DNA of 64,000 nucleotides, taken from assembly GCF_019977755.1 (NCBI RefSeq), contig NZ_AP025144.1:2294001-2358000 (forward strand), written 5' to 3'. This document shows positions 9,244 through 18,649 of the stretch, in pieces. The translations under genes were made by a program, and so were the position numbers. Source of the stretch: Vibrio penaeicida (GTDB lineage Bacteria; Pseudomonadota; Gammaproteobacteria; Enterobacterales; Vibrionaceae). Under the pieces are notes generated by a model. It made no database searches, was not told where the DNA came from, and saw nothing but the letters and a program-made list of their open reading frames with translations. Positions within the stretch are counted from its first letter, which is position 1. Each line of letters opens with the position of its first letter.

Positions 9244-9405
9244 ATGTTACAGGAATTTAACTCACAACATAACGACAAAGTAACAGCAGACAATGTTGTA
9301 GCAAGCTTAGTTGCTGTAGCAAACATAGTGGCTGTTGCAAACGTAGCTGTTGCTTCGTGGTGGCGTGTGTGGTTAAAACCTACGTGGGCTATTGCGTTAA
9401 CCTGA
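9244..9405 (+). CDS. trpL: trp operon leader peptide TrpL
   Basis: The 53-codon leader starts MLQEFNSQH, as I recall Vibrio trp leaders doing, and ends with a Trp-rich stretch (SWWRVWLKPTW) holding four Trp codons (9358-9363, 9370-9372, 9385-9387). Ribosome stalling on these codons controls the downstream attenuator. Unusually, the middle is an 18-nt direct duplication encoding VAVANIVAVANVAVA, so the peptide is nearly four times the length of the 14-residue E. coli leader and has a hydrophobic core. It lies downstream of the TrpR-controlled promoter and 21 bases before the attenuator hairpin. Confidence 0.92.
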   Translation: MLQEFNSQHNDKVTADNVVASLVAVANIVAVANVAVASWWRVWLKPTWAIALT

Positions 9406-9426
9406 TTTATAGAATCTTGAAGAAAT

Positions 9427-9457
9427 AGCCCGCTCACTGAGCGGGCTTTTTCGTTTT
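9427..9457 (+). terminator. trp attenuator terminator hairpin
   Basis: A 9-bp GC-rich stem AGCCCGCTC / GAGCGGGCT with a 3-base loop is followed by TTTTTCGTTTT. It sits 21 bases after the trpL stop and 123 bases before trpE, the classical attenuator position. Confidence 0.93.
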
Positions 9458-9579
9458 GTCGACTTACTCACATTCAACCGAACAATAATGCAGCAAAACA
9501 ACGCTTTCCAAGATTGGGGCGAAGAGTTGAATATGCGAGTATGTATTTTGAGAAACGTGTTTAATCAAAAGGAGGTCTT

Positions 9580-11145
9580 GTGAATAAGGCCATAATGATA
9601 AAAGAGAAAGGACAAGTAACACTTCACCCAATGTCCGTGCCTTACAGCGAAGATCCTACACGCCTTTTTCAGGTGCTTTGCTCAGAAAAAACCAACAGCC
9701 TCTTACTTGAGTCTGCTGAGATCGATTCCAAAGAAAACCTAAGCAGTTGGTTGCTCGTTGATGCCGCTGTTCGAATTGTCTGTCGCGGTCACCAAGTGGT
9801 GTACGAAGCCCTAACAGAAAATGGTCGTCACCTGATTAAACGCCTTTCGACCAATTTACATCATGATGTTGAAAATGCCTTAAGCGACGATAGCTTAATT
9901 TTAGATTTCGAAGAACCTGATGCCAATTTAGATGAAGACAGCCGCTTACGTGAAGCCTCAAGCTTTGACGCGCTTCGTCTTGTGCAACACAGCTACGACC
10001 TTAAAAATAAAGATAAGCACACGATATTTATGGGTGGATTGTTTGCGTATGACCACGTGGCAAACTTCGAACCACTTGGACATGCAGACGCCACTAACTC
10101 ATGCCCTGACTACGTATTTTATGTAGCTGAAACCCTTATGGTAGTGGATCACCAAACTAGACAGTGCACAGTTCAAGCTACGCAATTTGATGGTGATAGC
10201 TCGACAGAACAAACATTAAAAGCTCGATTAGCAGATATAGCCGAAAAAAGTCATGAGCCAGCACCGCTAAAAGACGCTCAAAAACTGGCTGACGTAAACG
10301 CTGTTCCAAGCGTCTCTGATGAGGTATTCTGCCAAACCGTTACGGACTTAAAAGAATACGTGGTAAAAGGTGACGTCTTCCAAGTCGTTCCTTCACGACG
10401 TTTTACACTCCCTTGTCCTTCGCCATTGGCTGCATACAAAGAACTGAAGCGCAGTAATCCAAGCCCATATATGTTCTACATGCACGATGAGCTTTTCACT
10501 CTATTTGGCGCCTCTCCTGAGAGCGCTTTGAAATACGAAACCACCACCAATCAAGTGGAAATCTATCCTATTGCAGGAACACGTCCTCGTGGCAAAAGAG
10601 CAGACGGTGGCATCGACTTCGACCTAGATAGCCGAATTGAATTAGAACTGCGTGCAGACATGAAAGAAAACGCCGAGCACATGATGCTGGTTGATTTAGC
10701 GCGTAATGACGTGGCTCGTATCTCCGAAGCGGGTACCAGACATGTTGCCGATTTACTGAAAGTAGACCGTTATAGCCACGTAATGCATCTGGTATCTCGC
10801 GTTGTAGGTCAATTGCGTGAAGATTTAGACGCACTGCATGCTTATCAAGCGTGCATGAACATGGGCACGTTAACTGGTGCACCAAAAATCCGTGCGATGC
10901 AGCTGATACGGGATGTCGAGAAAGCGCGCCGCGGTAGTTATGGTGGTGCTGTTGGATACCTGACAGGTGAAGGGGATTTAGATACCTGTATCGTTATTCG
11001 TTCCGCTTACATCGAAGATGGTATCGCACAAGTACAAGCAGGTGCAGGTGTGGTTTACGATTCTAACCCTCAAGCAGAAGCCGATGAAACTCGCGGTAAA
11101 GCACAAGCGGTTATTTCAGCAATCCAAACAGCGCACAAGGAGTAA
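9580..11145 (+). CDS. trpE: Anthranilate synthase component I
   Basis: The 521-aa TrpE converts chorismate to anthranilate using ammonia delivered by TrpG. The start is GTG, fixed by a strong AAAGGAGG eight bases upstream. LLLESAEIDSK near residue 37 is the LLES-type tryptophan feedback-inhibition motif. The chorismate-binding domain fills the C-terminal half (PIAGTRPRGK, DLARNDVAR, GTLTGAPKI, AGAGVVYDS). It is the first structural gene of the trp operon; trpG follows after five bases. In enteric bacteria TrpG is fused to TrpD, but here it is free. Confidence 0.97.
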   Translation: MNKAIMIKEKGQVTLHPMSVPYSEDPTRLFQVLCSEKTNSLLLESAEIDSKENLSSWLLVDAAVRIVCRGHQVVYEALTENGRHLIKRLSTNLHHDVENALSDDSLILDFEEPDANLDEDSRLREASSFDALRLVQHSYDLKNKDKHTIFMGGLFAYDHVANFEPLGHADATNSCPDYVFYVAETLMVVDHQTRQCTVQATQFDGDSSTEQTLKARLADIAEKSHEPAPLKDAQKLADVNAVPSVSDEVFCQTVTDLKEYVVKGDVFQVVPSRRFTLPCPSPLAAYKELKRSNPSPYMFYMHDELFTLFGASPESALKYETTTNQVEIYPIAGTRPRGKRADGGIDFDLDSRIELELRADMKENAEHMMLVDLARNDVARISEAGTRHVADLLKVDRYSHVMHLVSRVVGQLREDLDALHAYQACMNMGTLTGAPKIRAMQLIRDVEKARRGSYGGAVGYLTGEGDLDTCIVIRSAYIEDGIAQVQAGAGVVYDSNPQAEADETRGKAQAVISAIQTAHKE

Positions 11146-11150
11146 AGAAG

Positions 11151-11729
11151 ATGGCGAACTTAGTATTTGTAGACAACTTTGACTCCTTCACTTACAACTT
11201 GGTGGATCAATTTCGATCGCTTGGTCACCACGTCACCATTTATCGCAACCATATTGCCGCCGCTGTCATTGAAGAAGCCATTAGCAAATTAGAAAACCCA
11301 GTTGTTGTGTTATCACCGGGGCCGGGCGCACCTTCTGAAGCGGGATGCATGCCGGAATTAATCCAACGCCTGAAAGGTAAAGTACCAATGATAGGTATTT
11401 GCCTTGGTCATCAAGCCATCGTTGAGGCATATGGCGGTACGGTCGCTGGCGCGGGTGACATCGTTCATGGAAAGGTGTCCATGATGGCACATCGAAATCA
11501 TGCAGCTTACCAAGGGCTGCCCTCTCCTATTGCGATTGCGAGATACCACTCTTTAGTCGCGACATCGGTACCAGAATCACTGGAAATCACCGCGGAAGTC
11601 GACGGGCTTGTCATGTCCGTGGTAAATGAAGAAGATAAAGTCATTGGTTTTCAGTTCCACCCTGAATCGATTATGACCACGCAAGGCGCAAACTTGTTAG
11701 CAAACACCATTCACTGGGCACTGGCGTAG
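11151..11729 (+). CDS. trpG: Anthranilate synthase component II (glutamine amidotransferase)
   Basis: The 192-aa class I glutamine amidotransferase has the catalytic Cys in GICLGHQAI (about residue 84) and the His-Glu pair in FHPES (about 172-176). SPGPGAP forms the oxyanion region. It releases ammonia from glutamine for TrpE. It is a stand-alone protein, not fused to TrpD as in E. coli, which fits Vibrio. It follows trpE by five bases, with a GGAGTAAAG ribosome site inside the trpE end. Confidence 0.96.
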   Translation: MANLVFVDNFDSFTYNLVDQFRSLGHHVTIYRNHIAAAVIEEAISKLENPVVVLSPGPGAPSEAGCMPELIQRLKGKVPMIGICLGHQAIVEAYGGTVAGAGDIVHGKVSMMAHRNHAAYQGLPSPIAIARYHSLVATSVPESLEITAEVDGLVMSVVNEEDKVIGFQFHPESIMTTQGANLLANTIHWALA

Positions 11730-11798
11730 TAAGAATAAAAACAAATTACGGATACTCAGCCTTGCCGTCTAAGTCAGGGCAAAATGAAGGAAGAATTT

Positions 11799-12800
11799 AT
11801 GGAACACATTATAAACAAGCTCTACGACCAGCAATCTCTGACCAAGGATGAAAGTCAGCAACTTTTTGATGCGATCATCAAAGGCGAAATGGACCCTATT
11901 CTATTGGCTGCTGTCCTTACGGCTTTGAAAATCAAAGGCGAAACGCCTAACGAAATCGCAGGAGCCGCTTCAGCACTACTGGAAAATGCCAACCCTTTTC
12001 CACGCCCAGATTATGACTTCGCTGATATTGTCGGCACTGGCGGTGACGGCTCTAACACCATAAACATCTCAACAACAGCGGCGTTTGTTGCTGCCGCGTG
12101 CGGTGTAAAAGTCGCAAAACATGGTAACCGAGGTGTTTCCAGCAAATCGGGCTCGTCTGACTTGCTAGACTCTTTCGGTATCAATCTCGCTATGAGCGCT
12201 GAAGATACGCGTAAAGCGGTGGATGATTTAGGTGTCGCGTTCCTATTTGCGCCTCAATATCACGGTGGTGTGCGACACGCGATGCCTGTTCGCCAAACCA
12301 TGAAAACGCGCACCATCTTCAATATTCTTGGTCCTCTGATCAACCCAGCTCGCCCAAACATAGAGTTAATGGGCGTATACGATGCCGCACTGGTTCGCCC
12401 TATCGCTGAAACGATGTTACAAATGGGCATGAAGCGTGCTGCTGTCGTCCATGGTAGTGGCTTAGATGAAGTGGCGATCCACGGTGATACATTAGTTGCC
12501 GAAATCAAAGACGGTAAGATTGAAGAATATACGCTGTCCCCTGCTGACTTCGGTGTTAATACAACACATCCATTGGAAGCCATTAAAGGCGGAGAGCCCG
12601 CTGAAAACCGAGCGATTATTACCGATATTTTAACGGGTAAAGGCACAGAAGCTCAACTGTCGGCGGTTGCAGTGAATGTCTCTTTACTACTGAAACTGTT
12701 TGGGAATGAAGATCTAAAAGCTAACACGCAAAAAGCTATTGATGCGATGAATTCTGGCAAAGCGTATGAACTCGTAAAACAATTGGCAGAGAGAGGCTAA
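11799..12800 (+). CDS. trpD: Anthranilate phosphoribosyltransferase
   Basis: The 333-aa TrpD joins anthranilate and PRPP. Family motifs are present: GTGGDGSNTINIST (about 78-91), KHGNRGVSSKSGSSD (about 106-120) and RTIFNILGPL. Homologues begin MExIINKLY, and AAGGAAG lies eight bases before the ATG at 11799, so this start is preferred over the ATG at 11784, whose first codons contain that ribosome site. A gap of about 70 bp separates it from trpG, longer than other spacings in the operon. Confidence 0.96.
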   Translation: MEHIINKLYDQQSLTKDESQQLFDAIIKGEMDPILLAAVLTALKIKGETPNEIAGAASALLENANPFPRPDYDFADIVGTGGDGSNTINISTTAAFVAAACGVKVAKHGNRGVSSKSGSSDLLDSFGINLAMSAEDTRKAVDDLGVAFLFAPQYHGGVRHAMPVRQTMKTRTIFNILGPLINPARPNIELMGVYDAALVRPIAETMLQMGMKRAAVVHGSGLDEVAIHGDTLVAEIKDGKIEEYTLSPADFGVNTTHPLEAIKGGEPAENRAIITDILTGKGTEAQLSAVAVNVSLLLKLFGNEDLKANTQKAIDAMNSGKAYELVKQLAERG

Positions 12801-12805
12801 CCACA

Positions 12806-14203
12806 ATGTCTGAACACATCACTAAGCACAACCGAGATATGGCGCAAGTGCTAGCAAAAATTGTTGATGACAAACACGTTTGGGTTGCCGAGCGTAAGAA
12901 ATCTCAGCCTCTAGAAACATTTAAGTCTGCACTAGTACCTTCTGACAGAAGCTTTTACGATGCGCTATCTCAAGATAAGTCCGCGTTCATTTTAGAATGC
13001 AAAAAGGCGTCCCCTTCCAAAGGGCTCATTCGTGATGATTTCGATTTGGATTACATTGCCTCGGTTTACAACAACCATGCCAGCGCAATCTCTGTCTTAA
13101 CGGATGAAAAATACTTTCAAGGTAACTTTGATTTCTTGCCTCAAGTAAAAAAGCAAGTTTCTCAGCCGGTATTGTGTAAAGACTTTATGATAGACGCCTA
13201 TCAAGTCTACCTTGCTCGTCATTACCAAGCAGACGCCATTTTGCTGATGCTTTCTGTGCTGGACGACGACCAATACAAAGCGCTTGCAGAAGTCGCTGAC
13301 AGCTTGAACCTCGGTATTCTGACTGAAGTCAGCAACGACGAAGAACTTGAAAGAGCCATTGCACTAAATGCGAAAGTGGTCGGCATCAACAACCGTAACT
13401 TGCGGGATTTATCTATCGATTTGAACCGAACAAAAGAGCTGGCACCTAAGTTACCAAAGGGGACGATTGTCATCTCTGAATCCGGTATTTATAACAACCA
13501 ACAAGTCCGCGATCTTGCAAAATACGCTGACGGTTTCTTGATCGGTAGTTCACTCATGTCTGAAGACAATCTTGAACTTGCTGTTCGTCGAGTTTTACTG
13601 GGTGAAAACAAAGTCTGTGGGCTTACTCAAGCGGATGACGCTGCCAAGGTTTACCAATCTGGAGCGGTTTACGGCGGTCTGATCTTTGTTGAAAAATCGA
13701 AACGATACGTCGATGCAGACAAAGCTCGCCGAGTCATGAGCGGCGCACCGCTGCAATATGTGGGCGTTTTTCAAAATCATTCCGTACAAGAAGTCGCTTC
13801 TATTGCTAATGATTTGGGGCTTGCGGCTGTCCAGCTTCATGGCGACGAAGACCAAGCATTTGTAGATACATTGAAAACAGCTCTTCCTGAACAATGCCAA
13901 ATCTGGAAGGCATACGGTGTGACCGATAAAGCGCCTCAGCTTTTAGAACAACACATTAATCGACACCTATTAGATTCCAAAGTTGGGAATCAGTCCGGCG
14001 GTACAGGAGTCACATTTGATTGGTCGCTCATTGGTGAAGAAAAGAACATCATGCTCGCTGGTGGGCTCTCGCCAGAAAACGTAAGAGACGCCGCGAATCT
14101 TGGTTGCCTTGGTTTGGATCTAAATTCTGGAGTAGAAAGTTCTCCGGGTCACAAAGATCAAACCAAGCTAACCGACGCATTTAAAGAAATTAGACACTAC
14201 TGA
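12806..14203 (+). CDS. trpCF: Bifunctional indole-3-glycerol phosphate synthase / PRA isomerase
   Basis: The 465-aa fusion has two TIM barrels. The N-terminal InGPS domain (about 1-258) shows ILECKKASPSKG, VLCKDFMID and VISESGI. The C-terminal PRAI domain (about 262-465) shows CGLTQADDA, VGVFQN, LHGDED and LAGGLSPENV. It catalyses two successive steps, isomerisation of phosphoribosyl-anthranilate (C-terminal) and ring closure to indole-glycerol phosphate (N-terminal). This fusion is typical of enteric bacteria and Vibrio. It starts five bases after trpD. Confidence 0.96.
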   Translation: MSEHITKHNRDMAQVLAKIVDDKHVWVAERKKSQPLETFKSALVPSDRSFYDALSQDKSAFILECKKASPSKGLIRDDFDLDYIASVYNNHASAISVLTDEKYFQGNFDFLPQVKKQVSQPVLCKDFMIDAYQVYLARHYQADAILLMLSVLDDDQYKALAEVADSLNLGILTEVSNDEELERAIALNAKVVGINNRNLRDLSIDLNRTKELAPKLPKGTIVISESGIYNNQQVRDLAKYADGFLIGSSLMSEDNLELAVRRVLLGENKVCGLTQADDAAKVYQSGAVYGGLIFVEKSKRYVDADKARRVMSGAPLQYVGVFQNHSVQEVASIANDLGLAAVQLHGDEDQAFVDTLKTALPEQCQIWKAYGVTDKAPQLLEQHINRHLLDSKVGNQSGGTGVTFDWSLIGEEKNIMLAGGLSPENVRDAANLGCLGLDLNSGVESSPGHKDQTKLTDAFKEIRHY

Positions 14204-14241
14204 TCACAAACGAAAAGCTCGTTTAAAGTTAAGGAATTATC

Positions 14242-15432
14242 ATGGCAAAACTTGATGCCTACTTTGGAGAATATGGTGGTCAGTATGTACCACAAATCTT
14301 GGTGCCAGCGCTTGAGCAATTAGAACAAGCGTTTATTGATGCCCAAGAAGATCCCGATTTTCATGCCGAGTTTATGGGCTTACTGCAAGAGTACGCCGGT
14401 CGCCCAACCGCTCTAACACTGACTCGTAATTTAACGAAAGGGACAAAAACAAAACTGTACCTTAAGCGCGAAGATTTGCTTCACGGCGGCGCGCACAAAA
14501 CCAACCAGGTACTCGGTCAAGCATTACTTGCCAAGCGCATGGGTAAGAACGAAATCATTGCAGAAACGGGCGCAGGCCAGCACGGTGTGGCTACAGCATT
14601 GGCTTGTGCACTCCTCGGCTTGAAGTGCCGCGTGTACATGGGTGCAAAAGACGTAGAGCGTCAAAGCCCTAACGTATTCCGTATGAAGCTAATGGGTGCA
14701 GAAGTAATTCCTGTGCATTCAGGCAGCTCGACGCTTAAAGATGCGTGTAACGAAGCGCTGCGTGACTGGTCTGCATCTTATGAGACAGCGCATTACCTTT
14801 TAGGTACAGCAGCGGGACCTCACCCATTCCCGACCATTGTTCGTGAATTCCAACGCATGATTGGTGAAGAAACCAAAAATCAGATCCTTGCTAGAGAAGG
14901 TCGACTGCCAGACTCTGTCATTGCGTGTGTTGGCGGTGGTTCGAATGCCATTGGTATGTTTGCCGATTTCATTGAAGAAACCGATGTAGCACTTATTGGT
15001 GTAGAGCCAGCTGGTTTGGGTATTGATACTGACCAACATGGCGCGCCACTCAAACACGGTAAAACGGGCATCTTCTTTGGTATGAAAGCACCGTTAATGC
15101 AAGACAGCCACGGACAAGTGGAAGAGTCTTACTCTGTCTCGGCAGGTTTGGATTTCCCTTCAGTTGGACCTCAGCATGCGCATTTGAACGCGACAGGTCG
15201 AGCGGAGTACGTGGCGATAAGCGATGATGAAGCATTGGAAGCTTTCCAAACTCTCGCGCGAAACGAAGGTATTATTCCTGCTTTGGAGTCCTCTCATGCA
15301 TTGGCTTATGCCCTGAAAATGGCACACGACAACCCAGAGAAAGAACAAATTCTGATTGTAAATTTATCCGGTCGTGGTGATAAAGATATTTTCACTGTTC
15401 ACGATATTCTTGAGAAAAAAGGAGCGCTGTAA
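14242..15432 (+). CDS. trpB: Tryptophan synthase beta chain
   Basis: The 396-aa PLP enzyme condenses indole with serine. The PLP lysine is in [10 protein letters not shown] (about residue 87). Other family motifs are GAGQHGVA, the phosphate-binding GGGSNA (about residue 233) and the C-terminal LSGRGDKD. It is preceded by AAGGAA. Its stop overlaps the trpA start (TAATG), which couples synthesis of the two subunits of the alpha2-beta2 complex. Confidence 0.97.
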   Translation: MAKLDAYFGEYGGQYVPQILVPALEQLEQAFIDAQEDPDFHAEFMGLLQEYAGRPTALTLTRNLTKGTKTKLYLKREDLLHGGAHKTNQVLGQALLAKRMGKNEIIAETGAGQHGVATALACALLGLKCRVYMGAKDVERQSPNVFRMKLMGAEVIPVHSGSSTLKDACNEALRDWSASYETAHYLLGTAAGPHPFPTIVREFQRMIGEETKNQILAREGRLPDSVIACVGGGSNAIGMFADFIEETDVALIGVEPAGLGIDTDQHGAPLKHGKTGIFFGMKAPLMQDSHGQVEESYSVSAGLDFPSVGPQHAHLNATGRAEYVAISDDEALEAFQTLARNEGIIPALESSHALAYALKMAHDNPEKEQILIVNLSGRGDKDIFTVHDILEKKGAL

Positions 15433-16238
15433 TGGATCGTTATCAAGCTATGTTCGCCCGCTTGGCTGAAAAAAACCAAGGCGCATTTGTTCCTTTTGTC
15501 ACCGTTGGCGATCCGAACCCAAAGCAATCTCTGAAAATCATGGAAACGCTGGTCGAAGCAGGTGCCGATGCCCTTGAATTGGGCTTCCCGTTCTCCGATC
15601 CGCTGGCGGATGGTCCAACGATTCAAGGAGCGAATATCCGCGCTTTGGATTCCGGAACCACACCCGATATTTGTTTTGAAAGCATTACGGCAATTCGCAA
15701 GCAGTACCCAGACTTGCCAATTGGTTTGTTAATGTACGCCAACTTGGTTTACGCCAACGGTATCGAAAGTTTCTACAAACGTTGCTCAGATGCTGGAATT
15801 GACTCTGTGCTGATCGCCGACGTACCAACAAATGAAAGCAAAGAGTTTGTAAAAGCGGCGCACAAATATGGCATTCATCCTATCTTTATTGCACCACCAA
15901 CCGCATCAGATGAAACACTTCAGCAAGTGTCTGAATTGGGTGGTGGCTACACGTACTTGCTCTCGCGTGCGGGCGTAACAGGTGCAGAAACAAAAGCGAA
16001 TATGCCTGTCGGCGACATGTTGAGCAAACTTTCTCAATTTAATGCGCCACCGGCACTACTAGGCTTTGGTATTTCCGAGCCAGCGCAAGTTAAAGAGGCG
16101 TTGGAATCAGGTGCGGCTGGGGCTATTTCGGGCTCTGCTGTCGTGAAAATCATAGAGACAAACGTAAGTGACGAATCAGCCATGCTAGCTGCGCTTGCAA
16201 ACTTTGTTGAGCCAATGAAAGCAGCAACGCAAAAATAG
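15432..16238 (+). CDS. trpA: Tryptophan synthase alpha chain
   Basis: The 268-aa TIM-barrel lyase releases indole from indole-3-glycerol phosphate and passes it to TrpB. The catalytic Glu lies in [16 protein letters not shown] (about residues 48-62, with the key Asp about 60). [10 protein letters not shown] and LLSRAGVTG are further family motifs. It is the last gene of the operon, starts within the trpB stop and is followed by a strong terminator at 16302. Confidence 0.97.
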   Translation: MDRYQAMFARLAEKNQGAFVPFVTVGDPNPKQSLKIMETLVEAGADALELGFPFSDPLADGPTIQGANIRALDSGTTPDICFESITAIRKQYPDLPIGLLMYANLVYANGIESFYKRCSDAGIDSVLIADVPTNESKEFVKAAHKYGIHPIFIAPPTASDETLQQVSELGGGYTYLLSRAGVTGAETKANMPVGDMLSKLSQFNAPPALLGFGISEPAQVKEALESGAAGAISGSAVVKIIETNVSDESAMLAALANFVEPMKAATQK

Positions 16239-16301
16239 TCAAACGAGCTCAAACCAATCCGCTCGGATCACACTGGCTATAACACTCTATGCATGAAACA
16301 A

Positions 16302-16336
16302 AAACGCAACATTTGTGCTAAATGTTGCGTTTATTT
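16302..16336 (+). terminator. trp operon terminator
   Basis: The stem AAACGCAACATTT / AAATGTTGCGTTT (13 bp, 5-base loop) is followed by a T-rich stretch, 64 bases after trpA. It can also work in reverse. Confidence 0.88.
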
Positions 16337-16590
16337 TACATAGCGTTTAATCATTTTTGTTTACCTGTCTCGAACTCGAATAAACAACCTCTCACATATT
16401 CTTAGCAAACGATTGCTTTGCATGTTTATTCAAAAACTCACAGAACACCTATTTTTTCTAACTTATTCACCTAGGTTATATTGATCGCATTTCCAATTCA
16501 GTGTAAAAAGCCAAGCAAGATTTTCATCTATTTTTGATCGTTAAGTTAGATGCAAAATCCATCATTGGCAATATATACAGCACAGAGGTT
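16337..16590 (+). promoter_or_regulatory. Leader region of the dicarboxylate symporter gene
   Basis: No gene is seen here. TATATT at 16477-16482 is a possible -10 element but no convincing -35 accompanies it. A TTG at 16534 opens a longer in-frame version of the symporter, but it has no ribosome site. Confidence 0.4.
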
Positions 16591-17850
16591 ATGGAAGTGT
16601 TAAAAAATAAGGGTTTATTAAGCAATATCGGCGTTCAAGTCGTTATTGCTATGGTTCTAGGTACCGTTGTTGGCGCCTATATGGGAAGCTCTGCGTCATT
16701 GTTTGCGCCTTTAGGCTCAATCTTTATTGCGTTGATTAAAATGCTAGTGATCCCATTGGTTGCAGTCGCGCTAATTTCGGGTGCTGCTGGGTTAGGTGAT
16801 AGCCATTCAGCAGGCAAAGTGGGTGTATTCACACTGGGCTTTTTTGCCGTTACCTCAGCACTGGCGGTGGCACTAGCATTGATAATGGGCTCCGTTTTTC
16901 AACCCGGCGTCGGCATTGATGTGTCTGGTGTCGAAAGCATGTTTTCAAACCAGTACGCCTCTAAAGGTGAGCTCCCTACTTTCTGGGCGACCATTATAGG
17001 CATGATCCCTACCAACGTTTTCCAATCTTTGAATGAAGCGAATATTCTTCAAATATTGGTCTTTTGCCTTTTCTTCGGGATCGCGGTTTCAAAATTAGAG
17101 AAAGAAAAACGCACACCACTTATCAATGGCGTAAATGCAATTGTTGATGCCATGGTATGGATGATCAACTGCGTTATGAAAATTGCACCAATTGGTGTAT
17201 TTGGCTTAATGGCAGACGCAGTAGGTACTTTCGGGTTCAGTGCTCTAACTGTTGTGATTAAACTCTTCTTTGTATACGTTGCTGCCATTCTGATTTTTGG
17301 TTTTGTTGTATACCCAGCATTGGTTCATATCTTTACAAAAACCTCGGCAAAGAAATTTATCTCTGCAATGAAGAAGCCTCAAGCCGTCGCGCTTTCTACA
17401 GCTTCTTCAATGGCTACGTTACCGGTAACGCTAGATACTGTAGAGCACGAGCTTAAGGTGCGAAACTCCACGGCTTCATTCGCTTTACCGCTAGGTGCAA
17501 CCATCAACATGAGCGGTAACGCCATATACTACGGTCTTGTGGCCATTTTCTTTGCACAGTTGTTCAATGTGGATCTAAGTCTTGCTTCGTACGCTGCAAT
17601 CATCGTAACGGCAACGTTGGGTGCAGTAGGTCAAGCTGGCGTACCTGGTCCGTCTTTCCTTGTTGTTGCGGTTCTATTGGCTGCCGGTATCCCTATTGAA
17701 GGCTTACCACTGCTGTTTGCCCTAGACCGTATCTTTGACATGATTCGTACAGCTCTGAACATTACAGGTGATGCTGCATGTGCGGTTATCGTGGATTCGC
17801 TTATCGACGAAGGCGAGACTAACGCTCAACATAAAGTGCAAGACGCCTAA
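16591..17850 (+). CDS. Dicarboxylate/amino acid:cation symporter (DAACS family)
   Basis: The 419-aa inner-membrane secondary transporter has about eight membrane helices plus re-entrant loops. It shows family signatures: PLGSIFIALIKMLVIPLV (about 45-62), the serine-rich re-entrant loop ALSTASSMATLPVT (about 285), and LPLGATINMSGNAIYYG (about 315-331) with the conserved NMxG sodium/substrate site. GltP/DctA relatives import glutamate, aspartate or C4-dicarboxylates with H+ or Na+; the exact substrate cannot be told. The ATG at 16591 has GAGG four bases upstream and matches homologue N-termini better than the upstream TTG. Confidence 0.92.
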   Translation: MEVLKNKGLLSNIGVQVVIAMVLGTVVGAYMGSSASLFAPLGSIFIALIKMLVIPLVAVALISGAAGLGDSHSAGKVGVFTLGFFAVTSALAVALALIMGSVFQPGVGIDVSGVESMFSNQYASKGELPTFWATIIGMIPTNVFQSLNEANILQILVFCLFFGIAVSKLEKEKRTPLINGVNAIVDAMVWMINCVMKIAPIGVFGLMADAVGTFGFSALTVVIKLFFVYVAAILIFGFVVYPALVHIFTKTSAKKFISAMKKPQAVALSTASSMATLPVTLDTVEHELKVRNSTASFALPLGATINMSGNAIYYGLVAIFFAQLFNVDLSLASYAAIIVTATLGAVGQAGVPGPSFLVVAVLLAAGIPIEGLPLLFALDRIFDMIRTALNITGDAACAVIVDSLIDEGETNAQHKVQDA

Positions 17851-17890
17851 ATAAACTTGAACTTTAGTAATAGCTAATTAAAAGAAACAA

Positions 17891-17922
17891 GAAGGAAGCC
17901 GATTGGCTTCCTTCTTCTTAAT
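17891..17922 (+). terminator. Terminator after the symporter
   Basis: GAAGGAAGCC / GGCTTCCTTC (10 bp, 4-base loop) is followed by TTCTTAATTTTTG, 40 bases after the symporter stop. Confidence 0.85.
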
Positions 17923-17944
17923 TTTTGTTGTGTCCGCGTATTGT

Positions 17945-18421
17945 TTACTTCTTCATTCGCTTTTCGATTTCTCTTTTTTCCCAGTCATCACCGAAAAAAT
18001 TAAGTAATTCAAAGGCACGAACTCCCTGCGATACAATGCCGATTCCCCAACCAAACGCTACCCACCAGGCCCACATGTATTCGGGGCTTGTCACTAGGTT
18101 TACGATAAATAAAAACCCAACAGTGACAACGTAAGATAGCAAGCTGGAATAAAACTTTTTCAAGCGTTTCACTTTTCTTGTTACTTGTACTTCTTCTGTA
18201 TTGATACCTTCGTTTGTGACTGTTTCTACGTTTGTCATGGGTGTCTCCTGCTGTAAAGTTTTAATGTCTACTTCAAACACCGCTGCTAACGACTTAAGGG
18301 ATTCCAGTCCGGGCTTGCTCCCCTGCTCTATTCTTTGGATGGTTCTAACACTCAACCCACTCATTTGAGACAGTTGTTCTTGCGACCACCCTCGATCATT
18401 TCTTAGAGCTTTCAAATTCAT
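17945..18421 (-). CDS. XRE-type regulator with two transmembrane helices
   Basis: The 158-aa protein has an N-terminal Cro/CI helix-turn-helix (about 1-60, WSQEQLSQMSGLSVRTIQRIEQG). A linker is followed by a 2TM domain (about 95-150) with two hydrophobic segments (SLLSYVVTVGFLFIVNLV and AWWVAFGWGIGIV). The C-terminus is charged (WEKREIEKRMKK). Proteins of this build are membrane-anchored DNA-binding regulators of unknown signal. It is likely autoregulated or acts on neighbours, but no target is visible. It converges on the symporter terminator. Confidence 0.85.
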   Translation of the reverse strand: MNLKALRNDRGWSQEQLSQMSGLSVRTIQRIEQGSKPGLESLKSLAAVFEVDIKTLQQETPMTNVETVTNEGINTEEVQVTRKVKRLKKFYSSLLSYVVTVGFLFIVNLVTSPEYMWAWWVAFGWGIGIVSQGVRAFELLNFFGDDWEKREIEKRMKK

Positions 18422-18649
18422 AGCAGCGCCTTGTTGATGTGACTAACTTTACCCAAATTTAGACCTGACATTGAACGACACCTTAGCGACAAACACATGA
18501 CAGCCTTTATTTTTCAATTAGTTAGACTAAATCAAACAGATAATAAATCAAGCATCTGTTTACAAAACTTAGAAGAAAAAGGCGATACAAAAAAGTACAG
18601 ACACATCCTTTTTAGGGTCACAATTAGGATACTTTTATTCTATCGTTTT

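Noticed and set aside
9225..9437. Minus-strand 70-codon ORF across the trp leader
   Set aside because: It is the reverse of trpL and the attenuator stem; its Ala/Thr repeats only mirror the leader duplication.
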